Shown: positions 1-7,995 of the stretch, one piece after another
Layout: the number at the start of each line of letters is the position of its first letter
Numbering within the stretch: the first letter of the stretch is position 1
Origin: Paraburkholderia phenoliruptrix
Lineage (GTDB): Bacteria; Pseudomonadota; Gammaproteobacteria; Burkholderiales; Burkholderiaceae
Length of the DNA stretch: 64,000 nt
Assembly: GCF_019511605.1 (NCBI RefSeq)
Contig: NZ_JAEUAV010000003.1
Location: 294,832-358,831 of the forward strand
Direction of reading: 5' to 3'
The notes under the pieces: model-generated
Database searches by the model: none
Told to the model about the DNA's origin: nothing
The model's input: the letters and a program-made list of their open reading frames with translations, nothing else
Translations under genes and position numbers: made by a program

Positions 1-1
1 G

Positions 2-340
2 ATTACGGTCCAGAAGAAGAGCACGGCGTCGATGAATACGCCGATGCCGTCCATGCCACGCGGCACGCCCGCCGTCACCGATCTGGAGTTTCGCCGGATC
101 TATCCCGATGGGTCGCCAGTGGCCGGCGCCAGCTATGTGGCGCGGCTCGACAACGGGACCGTGCAGCGGGGCACGCTCGACGCGGAGGGATATATGCGTC
201 TGAGCGGCGTTTCGGCCGGTACCCGCGCGCAGGTGCGGTACACCGATGACCCGAACCGCCACCGCAGCATTCACACATTGGCTCCGGACGACGACCTCGG
301 CGATGTGATGACGGCGACGAAGACGGGGGCCAACGCATGA
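2..340 (+). CDS. C-terminal end of a T6SS spike-like (VgrG-type) protein, partial
   Basis: The frame is open from the first base of the window, so the 5' part lies outside it; the ATG at 32 is probably internal. The visible 113 residues end in a beta-rich stretch (DLEFRRIYPDGSPVAGASY, then RGTLDAEGYMRLSGV) that resembles the transthyretin/carboxypeptidase-regulatory-like tails found at the C-terminus of many VgrG and related type VI secretion spike proteins. The stop overlaps the ATG of the downstream effector (ATGA), as expected for a spike gene coupled to its cargo. The VgrG assignment is inferred from the tail and the neighbours, because the diagnostic gp27/gp5 part is not in the window. 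A PAAR or adaptor protein with a similar tail is possible. Confidence 0.55.
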   Translation: MTVQKKSTASMNTPMPSMPRGTPAVTDLEFRRIYPDGSPVAGASYVARLDNGTVQRGTLDAEGYMRLSGVSAGTRAQVRYTDDPNRHRSIHTLAPDDDLGDVMTATKTGANA

Positions 341-1749
341 CCATGCTGGGTGAGGTATGGGACGAGGCGGTGCGCGCATATGACTGGCTGAAGTCACTGA
401 CGCTCGGGGAATTTGCAGAGGAACGGCCTACCAGCGTGATCGTGACAGACATGCTGCTCGCGATGACCGTGCCAGGCGCGGTCATCGTCACGAGCGCACG
501 CGATCTGGCGGCGGTGTGTCTGAGGCTTGGCCGGCGGTACGAAGGCATGGCGAGCGGCGCACAGAATGCAGCGCATCCCGAGTGGCAGGAATGGGTGGTC
601 TTGATCGCGTCGGCGCTTGGCGTCTTCGGCCCGGTCATCTGCGCGGCGGTGGGTTCGCTGGTTGGCGCAATGATCGGTGACGAGGCAGCCGCAGTGATCC
701 GCGCGGTCTGCCTGCTTCTGATTGACCGGGGCGGACAGGTGCTGGAGAAGGTGGTTGGGTTCCTGGCGCGCTTCACGAAAGGCAACATCGTCAAGCTGCT
801 TCAGAAAATCCACTTCGCCGCGTACGGCGACGCCCTGATCAGAAAGCTCACCGAGTTCCTCCAGGGCATGCGCGCGCTCATCGTGAAAGCTCAGGAGCAA
901 TTGAGCCGCATCGAGTACATCGGGCGCGCGCGGGAACTGCTGGCGGCACTGGAGCGCATGGAAAAGCAGTTCTACGCGGTAGAGGTGAACTGCGTCGGGG
1001 AGACACCGCAGGCGCTGGCGAAGCTGGACGAGGCGTTGCAGAAGCTGCTTCAGGACAAGCTGCCCCCAACGTATCATCCGGCCTACGCTGGAGTGCCGGC
1101 CCCGATGCCGCCTGTATCCGTGCCCGAAAGAATGCGTGTGAGTTCGGGCATTGGCGAGCCGCCGAAGGTGCTGCCCATGAAGCGCGACGGTGTCGATGCG
1201 GCCGGCGGCGCGGCGCACGGTGACGCCGGTCGATTGCCCGAGCGGCAGGAGCCAGTGCCGGGTAGCAGCAACGTCCACCGCGACGACGTGGCAAAGATGA
1301 GCCGCGCGCAAAAGGGTATCTTTGGCGAGAAGGTCAGCGATGACTTCATGAAAGCGAAGGGCTACCGTTCCGAGCTGTGGGAAAACCGGCAGATGCGTTT
1401 GCTGGAGCAGCAGCCGACGGGGCGGGGGATTGACGGTGTGTATCGCAAACCGCCGGGCGAGCCACCACCGCCGTATGTGGTTACGGAGACGAAGTTTCGG
1501 ACGGGAGGGAAGTTTGGTGCGAAGGACTTGCCAACAACAAAGGGATCAAATGGATATCCGCGAGCGAAACAAGGCAGTAGTGGTTGGGTAGGGCCCAGAA
1601 TCGCGGACGCAGTTGACAGAAAAACTGCACTCACGATTAACAAAACGGGCTACGATTTTTGGCTTATCGTGGTAGATGAATCTGGCATGGTTGTCGACAT
1701 TACGAAGCTCGACTCGAATGCCAACGAAATCGGAAAGATTGCGCTTTAA
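337..1749 (+). CDS. Polymorphic nuclease effector, PoNe-like PD-(D/E)xK toxin
   Basis: A 470-residue protein in two parts. Residues ~1-250 hold hydrophobic segments (about 34-52 and 86-128) and a helical/coiled region (150-240), probably the secretion and delivery part. A Pro-rich linker (~243-300) leads to a C-terminal domain (~318-470) with RGIDGVY (Asp366) followed by VVTETKFR (Glu384, Lys386), the D...ExK core of a PD-(D/E)xK nuclease. The next gene resembles DUF1911 immunity proteins, the known partners of PoNe DNases, which supports a DNA-degrading antibacterial effector. The start overlaps the upstream spike gene by 4 bp. The last ~230 bp are visibly AT-richer than the rest, consistent with a replaceable toxin tip. 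DNase activity and T6SS delivery are inferred. Confidence 0.75.
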   Translation: MTMLGEVWDEAVRAYDWLKSLTLGEFAEERPTSVIVTDMLLAMTVPGAVIVTSARDLAAVCLRLGRRYEGMASGAQNAAHPEWQEWVVLIASALGVFGPVICAAVGSLVGAMIGDEAAAVIRAVCLLLIDRGGQVLEKVVGFLARFTKGNIVKLLQKIHFAAYGDALIRKLTEFLQGMRALIVKAQEQLSRIEYIGRARELLAALERMEKQFYAVEVNCVGETPQALAKLDEALQKLLQDKLPPTYHPAYAGVPAPMPPVSVPERMRVSSGIGEPPKVLPMKRDGVDAAGGAAHGDAGRLPERQEPVPGSSNVHRDDVAKMSRAQKGIFGEKVSDDFMKAKGYRSELWENRQMRLLEQQPTGRGIDGVYRKPPGEPPPPYVVTETKFRTGGKFGAKDLPTTKGSNGYPRAKQGSSGWVGPRIADAVDRKTALTINKTGYDFWLIVVDESGMVVDITKLDSNANEIGKIAL

Positions 1750-1758
1750 AGGATTGCG

Positions 1759-2751
1759 ATGAGTGAACAGTTTGATAAGGTTAAGCGTGAGCCGTTGCTT
1801 CCACAGAGCCACTACAGTGAAGCGTATCCATTTTACGAGGACGTGCTGGTCGATCCGGAAATCGATGAAATCTTGGCCGATCCGCTAAGGGACGATGATC
1901 ACAAACAACGATTGATGTGGATGCGGGCTCACACCGCACTGGAGCTGTTGATTTGCCGTTATTCGGCTGGAGATGAGGTCTTATCGCTTCGTTCAACTGC
2001 AGTGCGTGCGTTCACATTGTTCAAGGCCTATCGAGAAGGCTTTCCAAGAAGCAATCGGCTGTCGCTTTGGGAACCTGACGCCTACCAGTACGTAATGTGG
2101 CTGCTATCGCTGGCGGTGCTGTTGGGCCTCAAAGAATGGGTGCCGACGATCGCGACGTGGATCAGCACGGATTCGGAGGATGGCCAAGACCTGCTGGTAA
2201 GCCGCCTCTTTGGCCGCTTTGGCGTCTCGCTACCCGGTGAGTCGCTGATGCACGAAAAGCCGTACGCTGATCTGCTGCGGGCGACTGAGACGCAAGGCGA
2301 GGCGCAACAGAGTGCCATGGCCGATTATCTGAAACGCTGGTATGGCGGCATGAAGAACTGCTACTGGTACGACCGTCACAAGCGGCTGCACGCCTTCTTT
2401 TTCGGTTATTGGGCCTTTGAGGCCGGTCTGGTCACCGTGCTGTGGAACATCGACGACAGCAGCTATCGCGACATGCGTTTTTACCCGAAAAACCTGGTGG
2501 ACTTTGCGCGCGAGCAGGGCGTGCTTGCGCAGGGCGAAATGCCGAAACCGCATGTTTCGGGAAAGACCGGCGAGCGCTGCCCATATGCAGGCCGTTGGGG
2601 CGTGCTTGAATCACCGGGCGCGTTTGTCCAGGAGCGCATGTTCAAGGAAGGCGACGTGTTCCCCGAAGGCATCGGTCGGGATGGCAAGGAAGGCCCGGTA
2701 ACGTGGGTCGTGATGAAACGCGAGGACGGTGGCCCGACCCGCGAGGCGTGA
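1759..2751 (+). CDS. PoNi-like immunity protein (DUF1910/DUF1911 type)
   Basis: A 330-residue cytosolic-type protein starting 9 bp after the toxin stop. Residues ~195-250 carry the DUF1911 pattern: an aromatic-rich helix (FFFGYWAFEAG at 213-223), then DDSS (232-235) and YPKNLVDFA (242-250). The N-terminal ~130 residues fit the DUF1910-type helical partner domain. This architecture is that of PoNi proteins, which neutralise PoNe nucleases; the adjacent PD-(D/E)xK toxin makes the pairing likely. Residues ~265-325 form an extra domain beginning GERCPYAGRW, not needed for the family match and perhaps specific to this lineage. The protein has no signal peptide, as expected for neutralising a cytoplasmic nuclease. 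Binding to this toxin is inferred from gene order. Confidence 0.75.
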   Translation: MSEQFDKVKREPLLPQSHYSEAYPFYEDVLVDPEIDEILADPLRDDDHKQRLMWMRAHTALELLICRYSAGDEVLSLRSTAVRAFTLFKAYREGFPRSNRLSLWEPDAYQYVMWLLSLAVLLGLKEWVPTIATWISTDSEDGQDLLVSRLFGRFGVSLPGESLMHEKPYADLLRATETQGEAQQSAMADYLKRWYGGMKNCYWYDRHKRLHAFFFGYWAFEAGLVTVLWNIDDSSYRDMRFYPKNLVDFAREQGVLAQGEMPKPHVSGKTGERCPYAGRWGVLESPGAFVQERMFKEGDVFPEGIGRDGKEGPVTWVVMKREDGGPTREA

Positions 2752-2910
2752 GTTGTGGCTTATCGGCGATTTCCGGCATCCGACGCGGTGCCGGTTTTCA
2801 GCTCGCTGCGTGCATAACATGCACCCGCCGCAGTCTTAATGCTCAAGGAGCACGACAACCTCATACAGCAACCATTGCGGCCTGTGAGCGAGCCGCACGA
2901 AAAAAACAAA

Positions 2911-2945
2911 GCCCCGTAGTTCACTGAACTTACGGGGCATTTTTC
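2911..2945. terminator. Bidirectional intrinsic terminator
   Basis: An 8-bp GC-rich stem (gccccgta / tacggggc) extended by gttca/tgaac, followed by a T-run on the plus side and preceded by an A-run at 2899-2910. It would end the toxin/immunity transcript on the plus strand and the tRNA-Ser transcript on the minus strand. Confidence 0.8.
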
Positions 2946-2952
2946 TTGCATC

Positions 2953-3042
2953 TGGCGGAGGCGGTGAGATTCGAACTCACGGAAGGATCACTCCTTCGCC
3001 GGTTTTCAAGACCGGTGCCTTAAACCACTCGGCCACACCTCC
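2953..3042 (-). tRNA. tRNA-Ser(UGA)
   Basis: 90 nt read on the minus strand. The 7-bp acceptor stem GGAGGTG/CGCCTCC is followed by an encoded CCA. The anticodon loop reads CTTGAAA (anticodon TGA), and the long variable arm is typical of tRNA-Ser. The TTCGAATC T-loop is intact. Confidence 0.97.
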
Positions 3043-3097
3043 AAGCCGCAAATTGTAACCTGAAAAAGCGTCGTTGCGGCGGCCTGTGTATCGGCAT

Positions 3098-4327
3098 TCA
3101 CTGCGGATCTTTTAGAAACAAGGCCTGCAGATCGTTGAGGAACGCTTGCCCCAGCGGCGTCGGCGCAATCTTCTCGTGGTCGCGCGTAATGAGCTTGCGG
3201 CGCTCGGCTTCCTGCAAAGCCGGTTCGATCGACGTCATCGGCAAACCGGTGCGTTCAATAAACCGGTGCACCGGAAAACCTTCCACCAGTCGCAGCGCAT
3301 TGAGCATGAACTCGAACGGCAGATCGCGCGCGCTGACTTCGTGTTCTTCCTGCACCGCCGTGCCCGCTTTTGCCTGCTCGATGAACGTGGCCGGATGCTT
3401 GTAACGCGCCTGGCGCAACACGCGGTTCGGAAACGACAGCTTCGTATGCGCGCCCGCACCAATGCCGAGATAGTCGCCGAATCGCCAGTAATTCAGATTG
3501 TGCTTGCTTTGCCGATGCGGCTTCGCATATGCCGACACTTCGTAGCGCTCGTAGCCCGCCGCGGACGTGCGCTCGTGAATCCAGTCCTGCATGTCGGCGG
3601 AGGCATCGTCGTCGGGTAAGGCCGGCGGGAATTTCGCAAACAGCGTGTTCGGCTCGAGCGTCAGGTGATACAGCGAAAGATGCGGCGGCGCAAACGACAA
3701 CGCGGTCTCCACATCGGCCTCGCATTCGGCGAGCGTCTGCTGCGGCAGTGCGAACATCAGGTCGAGGTTGAAATTGTCGAACGTGGTTGCGGCGACTTCG
3801 ACGGCCTGGCGCGCCTGCTTCGAATCATGAATGCGGCCGAGCGCTTTCAGGTGCGCTTCATTGAAACTCTGAATGCCAACGGACAGGCGATTCACGCCGC
3901 TCGCCCGAAACTGCGCGAACTTCGCGGCTTCGAAGGTGCCGGGATTCGCTTCCAGCGTGATCTCGGCATCGGCGTCGAGCGGCAGCAGCGCGCGAATGTC
4001 CGACAGCATGCGGTCGAGCCCCGCCGCGGACAGCAAACTCGGCGTGCCTCCGCCGATAAACACCGTATGCACCTGGCGGCCCCACACGAGCGGCAGCGCC
4101 ATCTCGAGGTCGGCGCGCAACGCGTCGAGATAGTCATTCTCGGGGAACGTCTCGCCTTTCCACTCGTGCGAATTGAAATCGCAGTACGGGCACTTGCGCA
4201 CGCACCACGGAAAATGCACATACAGCGAGAGCGGCGGCAGTGACGTCAGCCGGATGCTGCCCGGCGAGGTGAAAGCCTTGATGACGCCGTTGCCGATGTC
4301 GGCGGGCGCCGGCTTGATCGGAATCAC
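3098..4327 (-). CDS. hemW: HemW, radical-SAM heme chaperone
   Basis: 409 residues, the usual HemW length. The radical-SAM cluster motif is WCVRKCPYC (Cys42, Cys46, Cys49), followed by FIGGGTPS and LEANPGT, family hallmarks shared with coproporphyrinogen oxidase-like proteins. HemW binds heme and is thought to deliver it to respiratory enzymes; it is not a true HemN oxidase. I chose a GTG start at 4327 because GGAGG sits just upstream and it overlaps the rdgB stop by 4 bp (GTGA). A longer reading upstream would run through rdgB and has no family support. It forms one operon with rph and rdgB on the minus strand. Confidence 0.93.
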   Translation of the reverse strand: MIPIKPAPADIGNGVIKAFTSPGSIRLTSLPPLSLYVHFPWCVRKCPYCDFNSHEWKGETFPENDYLDALRADLEMALPLVWGRQVHTVFIGGGTPSLLSAAGLDRMLSDIRALLPLDADAEITLEANPGTFEAAKFAQFRASGVNRLSVGIQSFNEAHLKALGRIHDSKQARQAVEVAATTFDNFNLDLMFALPQQTLAECEADVETALSFAPPHLSLYHLTLEPNTLFAKFPPALPDDDASADMQDWIHERTSAAGYERYEVSAYAKPHRQSKHNLNYWRFGDYLGIGAGAHTKLSFPNRVLRQARYKHPATFIEQAKAGTAVQEEHEVSARDLPFEFMLNALRLVEGFPVHRFIERTGLPMTSIEPALQEAERRKLITRDHEKIAPTPLGQAFLNDLQALFLKDPQ

Positions 4328-4963
4328 GCTTCCTCCGAAAGGCGCGCAAGCAGTTGGCGCAATGCGATCGCGCGATGGCTGCTGGCATTTTTCACCGCGG
4401 GTTCGAGTTGCGCGGCGCTCGCGTGCAGCGACGGCACGAAGAAGTACGGGTCGTAGCCGAAGCCATGCGAGCCGCGCGGCGCATCGAGAATCTCGCCATG
4501 CCAACGGCCTTCGGCGATGAGCGGCTCGGGGTCGTCTGCGTGACGCACTAGCGCAAGCACGCAGTAGTAGTACGCGCGGCGGTCGGTTTGGCCCTGCAGC
4601 GCCGAAACCAGCCGCGCGTTGTTGGCGGCGTCGCTTTTCTCGCCGCCCGCAAGTTGCGCGTAACGCGCCGAGTAAACGCCTGGCGCGCCGCGCAGCGCAC
4701 GCACGCAAAGACCGGAATCGTCGGCGAGGGCGGGCAGGCCCGTGAGCTTCGCGGCATGACGAGCCTTGGTCAAAGCGTTTTCAACGAACGTGGGGTGCGG
4801 CTCCTGCGCTTCCGGCACGCCGAGCTCGCCCTGCGCAATCAATTCGATGCCGGCGGCGCCGAGCAAGGCCGCAAACTCGCGCAGCTTGCCTGCGTTGTTG
4901 GACGCAAGCACGACCTTATTCAACGGCGTACCCGACGCCGGGGCGCCATGGCTGTTACTAACT

Positions 4964-4971
<8 letters not shown>
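4324..4971 (-). CDS. rdgB: RdgB/HAM1 dITP/XTP pyrophosphatase
   Basis: 215 residues. The N-terminal [14 protein letters not shown] is the nucleotide-binding motif of the Ham1 family. [19 protein letters not shown] and [12 protein letters not shown] follow in the expected order, with SSHRAIAL near the end. The enzyme hydrolyses non-canonical purine nucleoside triphosphates (dITP, XTP) to monophosphates, keeping them out of nucleic acids. The start is a GTG overlapping the rph stop by 8 bp. The family core begins about residue 17, so a slightly later start is possible. It lies in the rph-rdgB-hemW operon. Confidence 0.94.
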
Positions 4972-5704
<733 letters not shown>

Positions 5705-5829
5705 AGTGGATTCGGTCAGGAGGAAAACGGGAGGGAAAGCAGGATTTTACAGCCGATCGAAGCACCCATGCGTCCGGCGGCTAGCCGCGTGGGCCGTGCC
5801 TGTGCAAGGGGTCCCATCGCCAAAAATGG

Positions 5830-5835
5830 GATAAT
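5830..5835 (+). promoter_or_regulatory. Possible -10 element upstream of yicC
   Basis: A GATAAT hexamer within tgggataatg, 89 bp before the yicC start in the rph/yicC divergent gap. No good -35 box is visible at 16-18 bp, so this is a weak call. Confidence 0.3.
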
Positions 5836-5924
5836 GCCTGTTCACCGCCTCGCGTCTCGTACACGCCGGGCGATTCGACTCTTCGGCCGGCGCCTCGCGC
5901 GCGGCCACAATCGCGAGAAATACG

Positions 5925-6848
5925 ATGATCTACAGCATGACTGGCTATGCGAGCGCGACACGCGAACTCGTCGCGGCCTCGGGCACGGGCGGCGTGAGCG
6001 TGTCGGTCGAACTGCGCACGGTGAACTCGCGCTTTCTCGACCTGAACTTCCGCATGCCCGAAGACGTGCGCGTGTGCGAACCGACCTTGCGCGAAATGCT
6101 GATGAACAAGCTCTCGCGCGGCAAGGTGGATATTCGTATCAATCTGCAGCGCAGCGAACAGACAGCGAACGCGGGCTCGATCAATCATGAAGCGCTGACT
6201 CAGCTCGCGCTTCTCGAGCGCACGGTGCTCGCGACGTTTCCGGAAGCCGGACGTCTGCGCGCCGGCGAAATTCTGCGCTGGCCCGGCGTGCTCGCCGAAA
6301 CCGGCATTGCGCCCGATGAATTGCGCGACGCGGTGCTCGCGTGCGGCAAGCAGGCCATTGCCGACCTGATCGACGTGCGCGCGCGCGAAGGCGCACAGCT
6401 TGCGAACATGCTGCTTGCCAACGTGACCGAGATGGAAGCGATCGTCACGAAAATCACGCCGCTCGTGCCGGAACTGATCGCGAAGCATCAGCAGAAGATT
6501 GTCGAACGTTTGCAGGAAGCGCTCGGCATTGCCGCGCCGGACACAGCCGCGACCATCGTGTCGCGCGAAGAGATCAACGAGCGGATCCGCCAGGAAGTGA
6601 CGATGTATGGCATCCGCATCGACATCGCCGAGGAACTGTCGCGTCTCACGGCTCACCTGAACGAAACCCGTCACGTGATCCAGAAGGGCGGCAAGGTCGG
6701 CAAGCGGCTCGACTTCATGATGCAGGAGCTCAATCGCGAAGCGAACACGCTTGGTTCGAAGGCGGCGGCGAAGGAACTGGCGGATTCGTCGATGACGCTG
6801 AAGCTGCTCATCGAACAGATGCGCGAGCAGGTACAGAATCTGGAATAA
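5925..6848 (+). CDS. yicC: YicC/YloC-family endoribonuclease
   Basis: 307 residues. It opens with IYSMTGYASA, the near-universal start of YicC proteins, and has SVELRTVNSRFLDLNFRMPE soon after. The C-terminal ~85 residues carry the DUF1732 region, including YGIRIDIAEELSRL, GKRLDFMMQELNREANT and LGSKAAAKE. Family members are reported endoribonucleases acting on small RNAs or mRNA. The gene lies 18 bp upstream of gmk, the common arrangement in proteobacteria, and probably starts the yicC-gmk transcript. The exact substrate here is unknown. Confidence 0.93.
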   Translation: MIYSMTGYASATRELVAASGTGGVSVSVELRTVNSRFLDLNFRMPEDVRVCEPTLREMLMNKLSRGKVDIRINLQRSEQTANAGSINHEALTQLALLERTVLATFPEAGRLRAGEILRWPGVLAETGIAPDELRDAVLACGKQAIADLIDVRAREGAQLANMLLANVTEMEAIVTKITPLVPELIAKHQQKIVERLQEALGIAAPDTAATIVSREEINERIRQEVTMYGIRIDIAEELSRLTAHLNETRHVIQKGGKVGKRLDFMMQELNREANTLGSKAAAKELADSSMTLKLLIEQMREQVQNLE

Positions 6849-6866
6849 AGGCTGGAGCATCACAAC

Positions 6867-7550
6867 ATGACCGATCACCACACACGCGAAAGCGGCGCGC
6901 CGCGCAACCCGTATGCCGGCGCTTATCCCGGCAACCTGTTCATGGTCGTCGCGCCTTCGGGCGCCGGCAAGTCGACGCTCGTGAACGCGCTGCTCGCGAG
7001 CGACGACGCGATCCGTCTGTCGATCTCGTACACGACGCGTCCGCCGCGTCCCAAGGAGCAGGACGGCGAGCACTACCACTTCACGACGGTCGACGACTTC
7101 ATGAAGCGGCACGACGCGGGCGAGTTTCTCGAAAGCGCCGAAGTGCACGGCAACTACTACGGCACCTCGCGCGTGTGGATCGAGGAGCAGATGAAAAGCG
7201 GCCATGACGTGCTGCTCGAAATCGACTGGCAGGGCGCGCAGCAGGTGAAGAAGCAGTTTCACAACGCGGTCGAGATTTTCATCCTGCCGCCGTCGCTCGA
7301 AGCGCTCGAAGAGCGCCTGAAAAAACGCGGCCAGGACGAGCCGAACGTCATCACGCGGCGCCTGCTCGCGGCCGGCAGCGAGATGGCGCACGCAGCCGAA
7401 GCGGAGTACGTGGTGATCAACGAGAATTTCGATCGCGCGCTTAGCGAACTGCAGTGTCTCGTGGCCGCGACGCGCTCGCGCTTCGCCTCGCAATACGCGC
7501 GTCATACGCAGCTTTTCGTGCAGCTCGGCATTCACCTTCCGCACCCGTGA
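6867..7550 (+). CDS. gmk: Guanylate kinase
   Basis: 227 residues. The P-loop [11 protein letters not shown] lies at residues ~28-38, followed by [19 protein letters not shown] (GMP-binding region), [15 protein letters not shown] and [14 protein letters not shown]. It phosphorylates GMP to GDP in the cytosol, feeding GTP and, through the nearby spoT product, (p)ppGpp metabolism. A ~20-residue N-terminal extension ([14 protein letters not shown]) precedes the core. It is followed 60 bp later by rpoZ. Confidence 0.96.
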   Translation: MTDHHTRESGAPRNPYAGAYPGNLFMVVAPSGAGKSTLVNALLASDDAIRLSISYTTRPPRPKEQDGEHYHFTTVDDFMKRHDAGEFLESAEVHGNYYGTSRVWIEEQMKSGHDVLLEIDWQGAQQVKKQFHNAVEIFILPPSLEALEERLKKRGQDEPNVITRRLLAAGSEMAHAAEAEYVVINENFDRALSELQCLVAATRSRFASQYARHTQLFVQLGIHLPHP

Positions 7551-7610
7551 GCGCGGCGGCGATTCGAGCACATAAGGTAGAATAAGCAACATACTGAGAA
7601 GGAACCCAAC

Positions 7611-7814
7611 ATGGCCCGCATTACCGTCGAAGACTGTCTCAAACAGATCCCGAATCGTTTCGAACTCGCGCTTGCCGCGACTTATCGCGCGCGTCAGCTC
7701 GCTCAAGGCCACACGCCGAAAATCGAAAGCCGCGACAAGCCCACGGTCGTCGCGCTGCGCGAAATCGCGGCCGGCCAGGTCGGTGTCGAAATGCTGAAGA
7801 AGGTGCCGGTTTAA
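7611..7814 (+). CDS. rpoZ: RNA polymerase omega subunit
   Basis: 67 residues, the usual length. It opens with [20 protein letters not shown] and has the conserved ATYRARQL and [12 protein letters not shown] segments. Omega helps assemble RNA polymerase and forms one of the ppGpp-binding sites, which fits its place directly before spoT. A good ribosome-binding site (gaaggaac) lies 7-8 bp upstream of the ATG. A tagaat -10-like hexamer at 7578-7583 may give it its own promoter. Confidence 0.96.
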
Positions 7815-7995
7815 GGCGCTGCTTTGCGGCACACTTTCGCCGCATCTGGCGGCTAACCTGGCCACCTCGATTTGCCAGAAGTTGCTGCCACAAGTTTTAC
7901 TGCACTGTTTTACCGCGATATCCAGCCGTATCTGCTACACCTGATCGTATCAAGCTGCAGACCGGCGTCCACTCCCAACCGCTACGGAGGCGAAC

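Noticed and set aside
4328..4708. Longer HemW N-terminus
   Set aside because: It overlaps rdgB in another frame; a GTG with ggagg at 4327 fits the family length.
5781..7865. Very long minus-strand frame across yicC and gmk
   Set aside because: It is antisense to two well-recognised genes, is rich in Arg and His as expected from a shadow frame in high-GC DNA, and has no domain.
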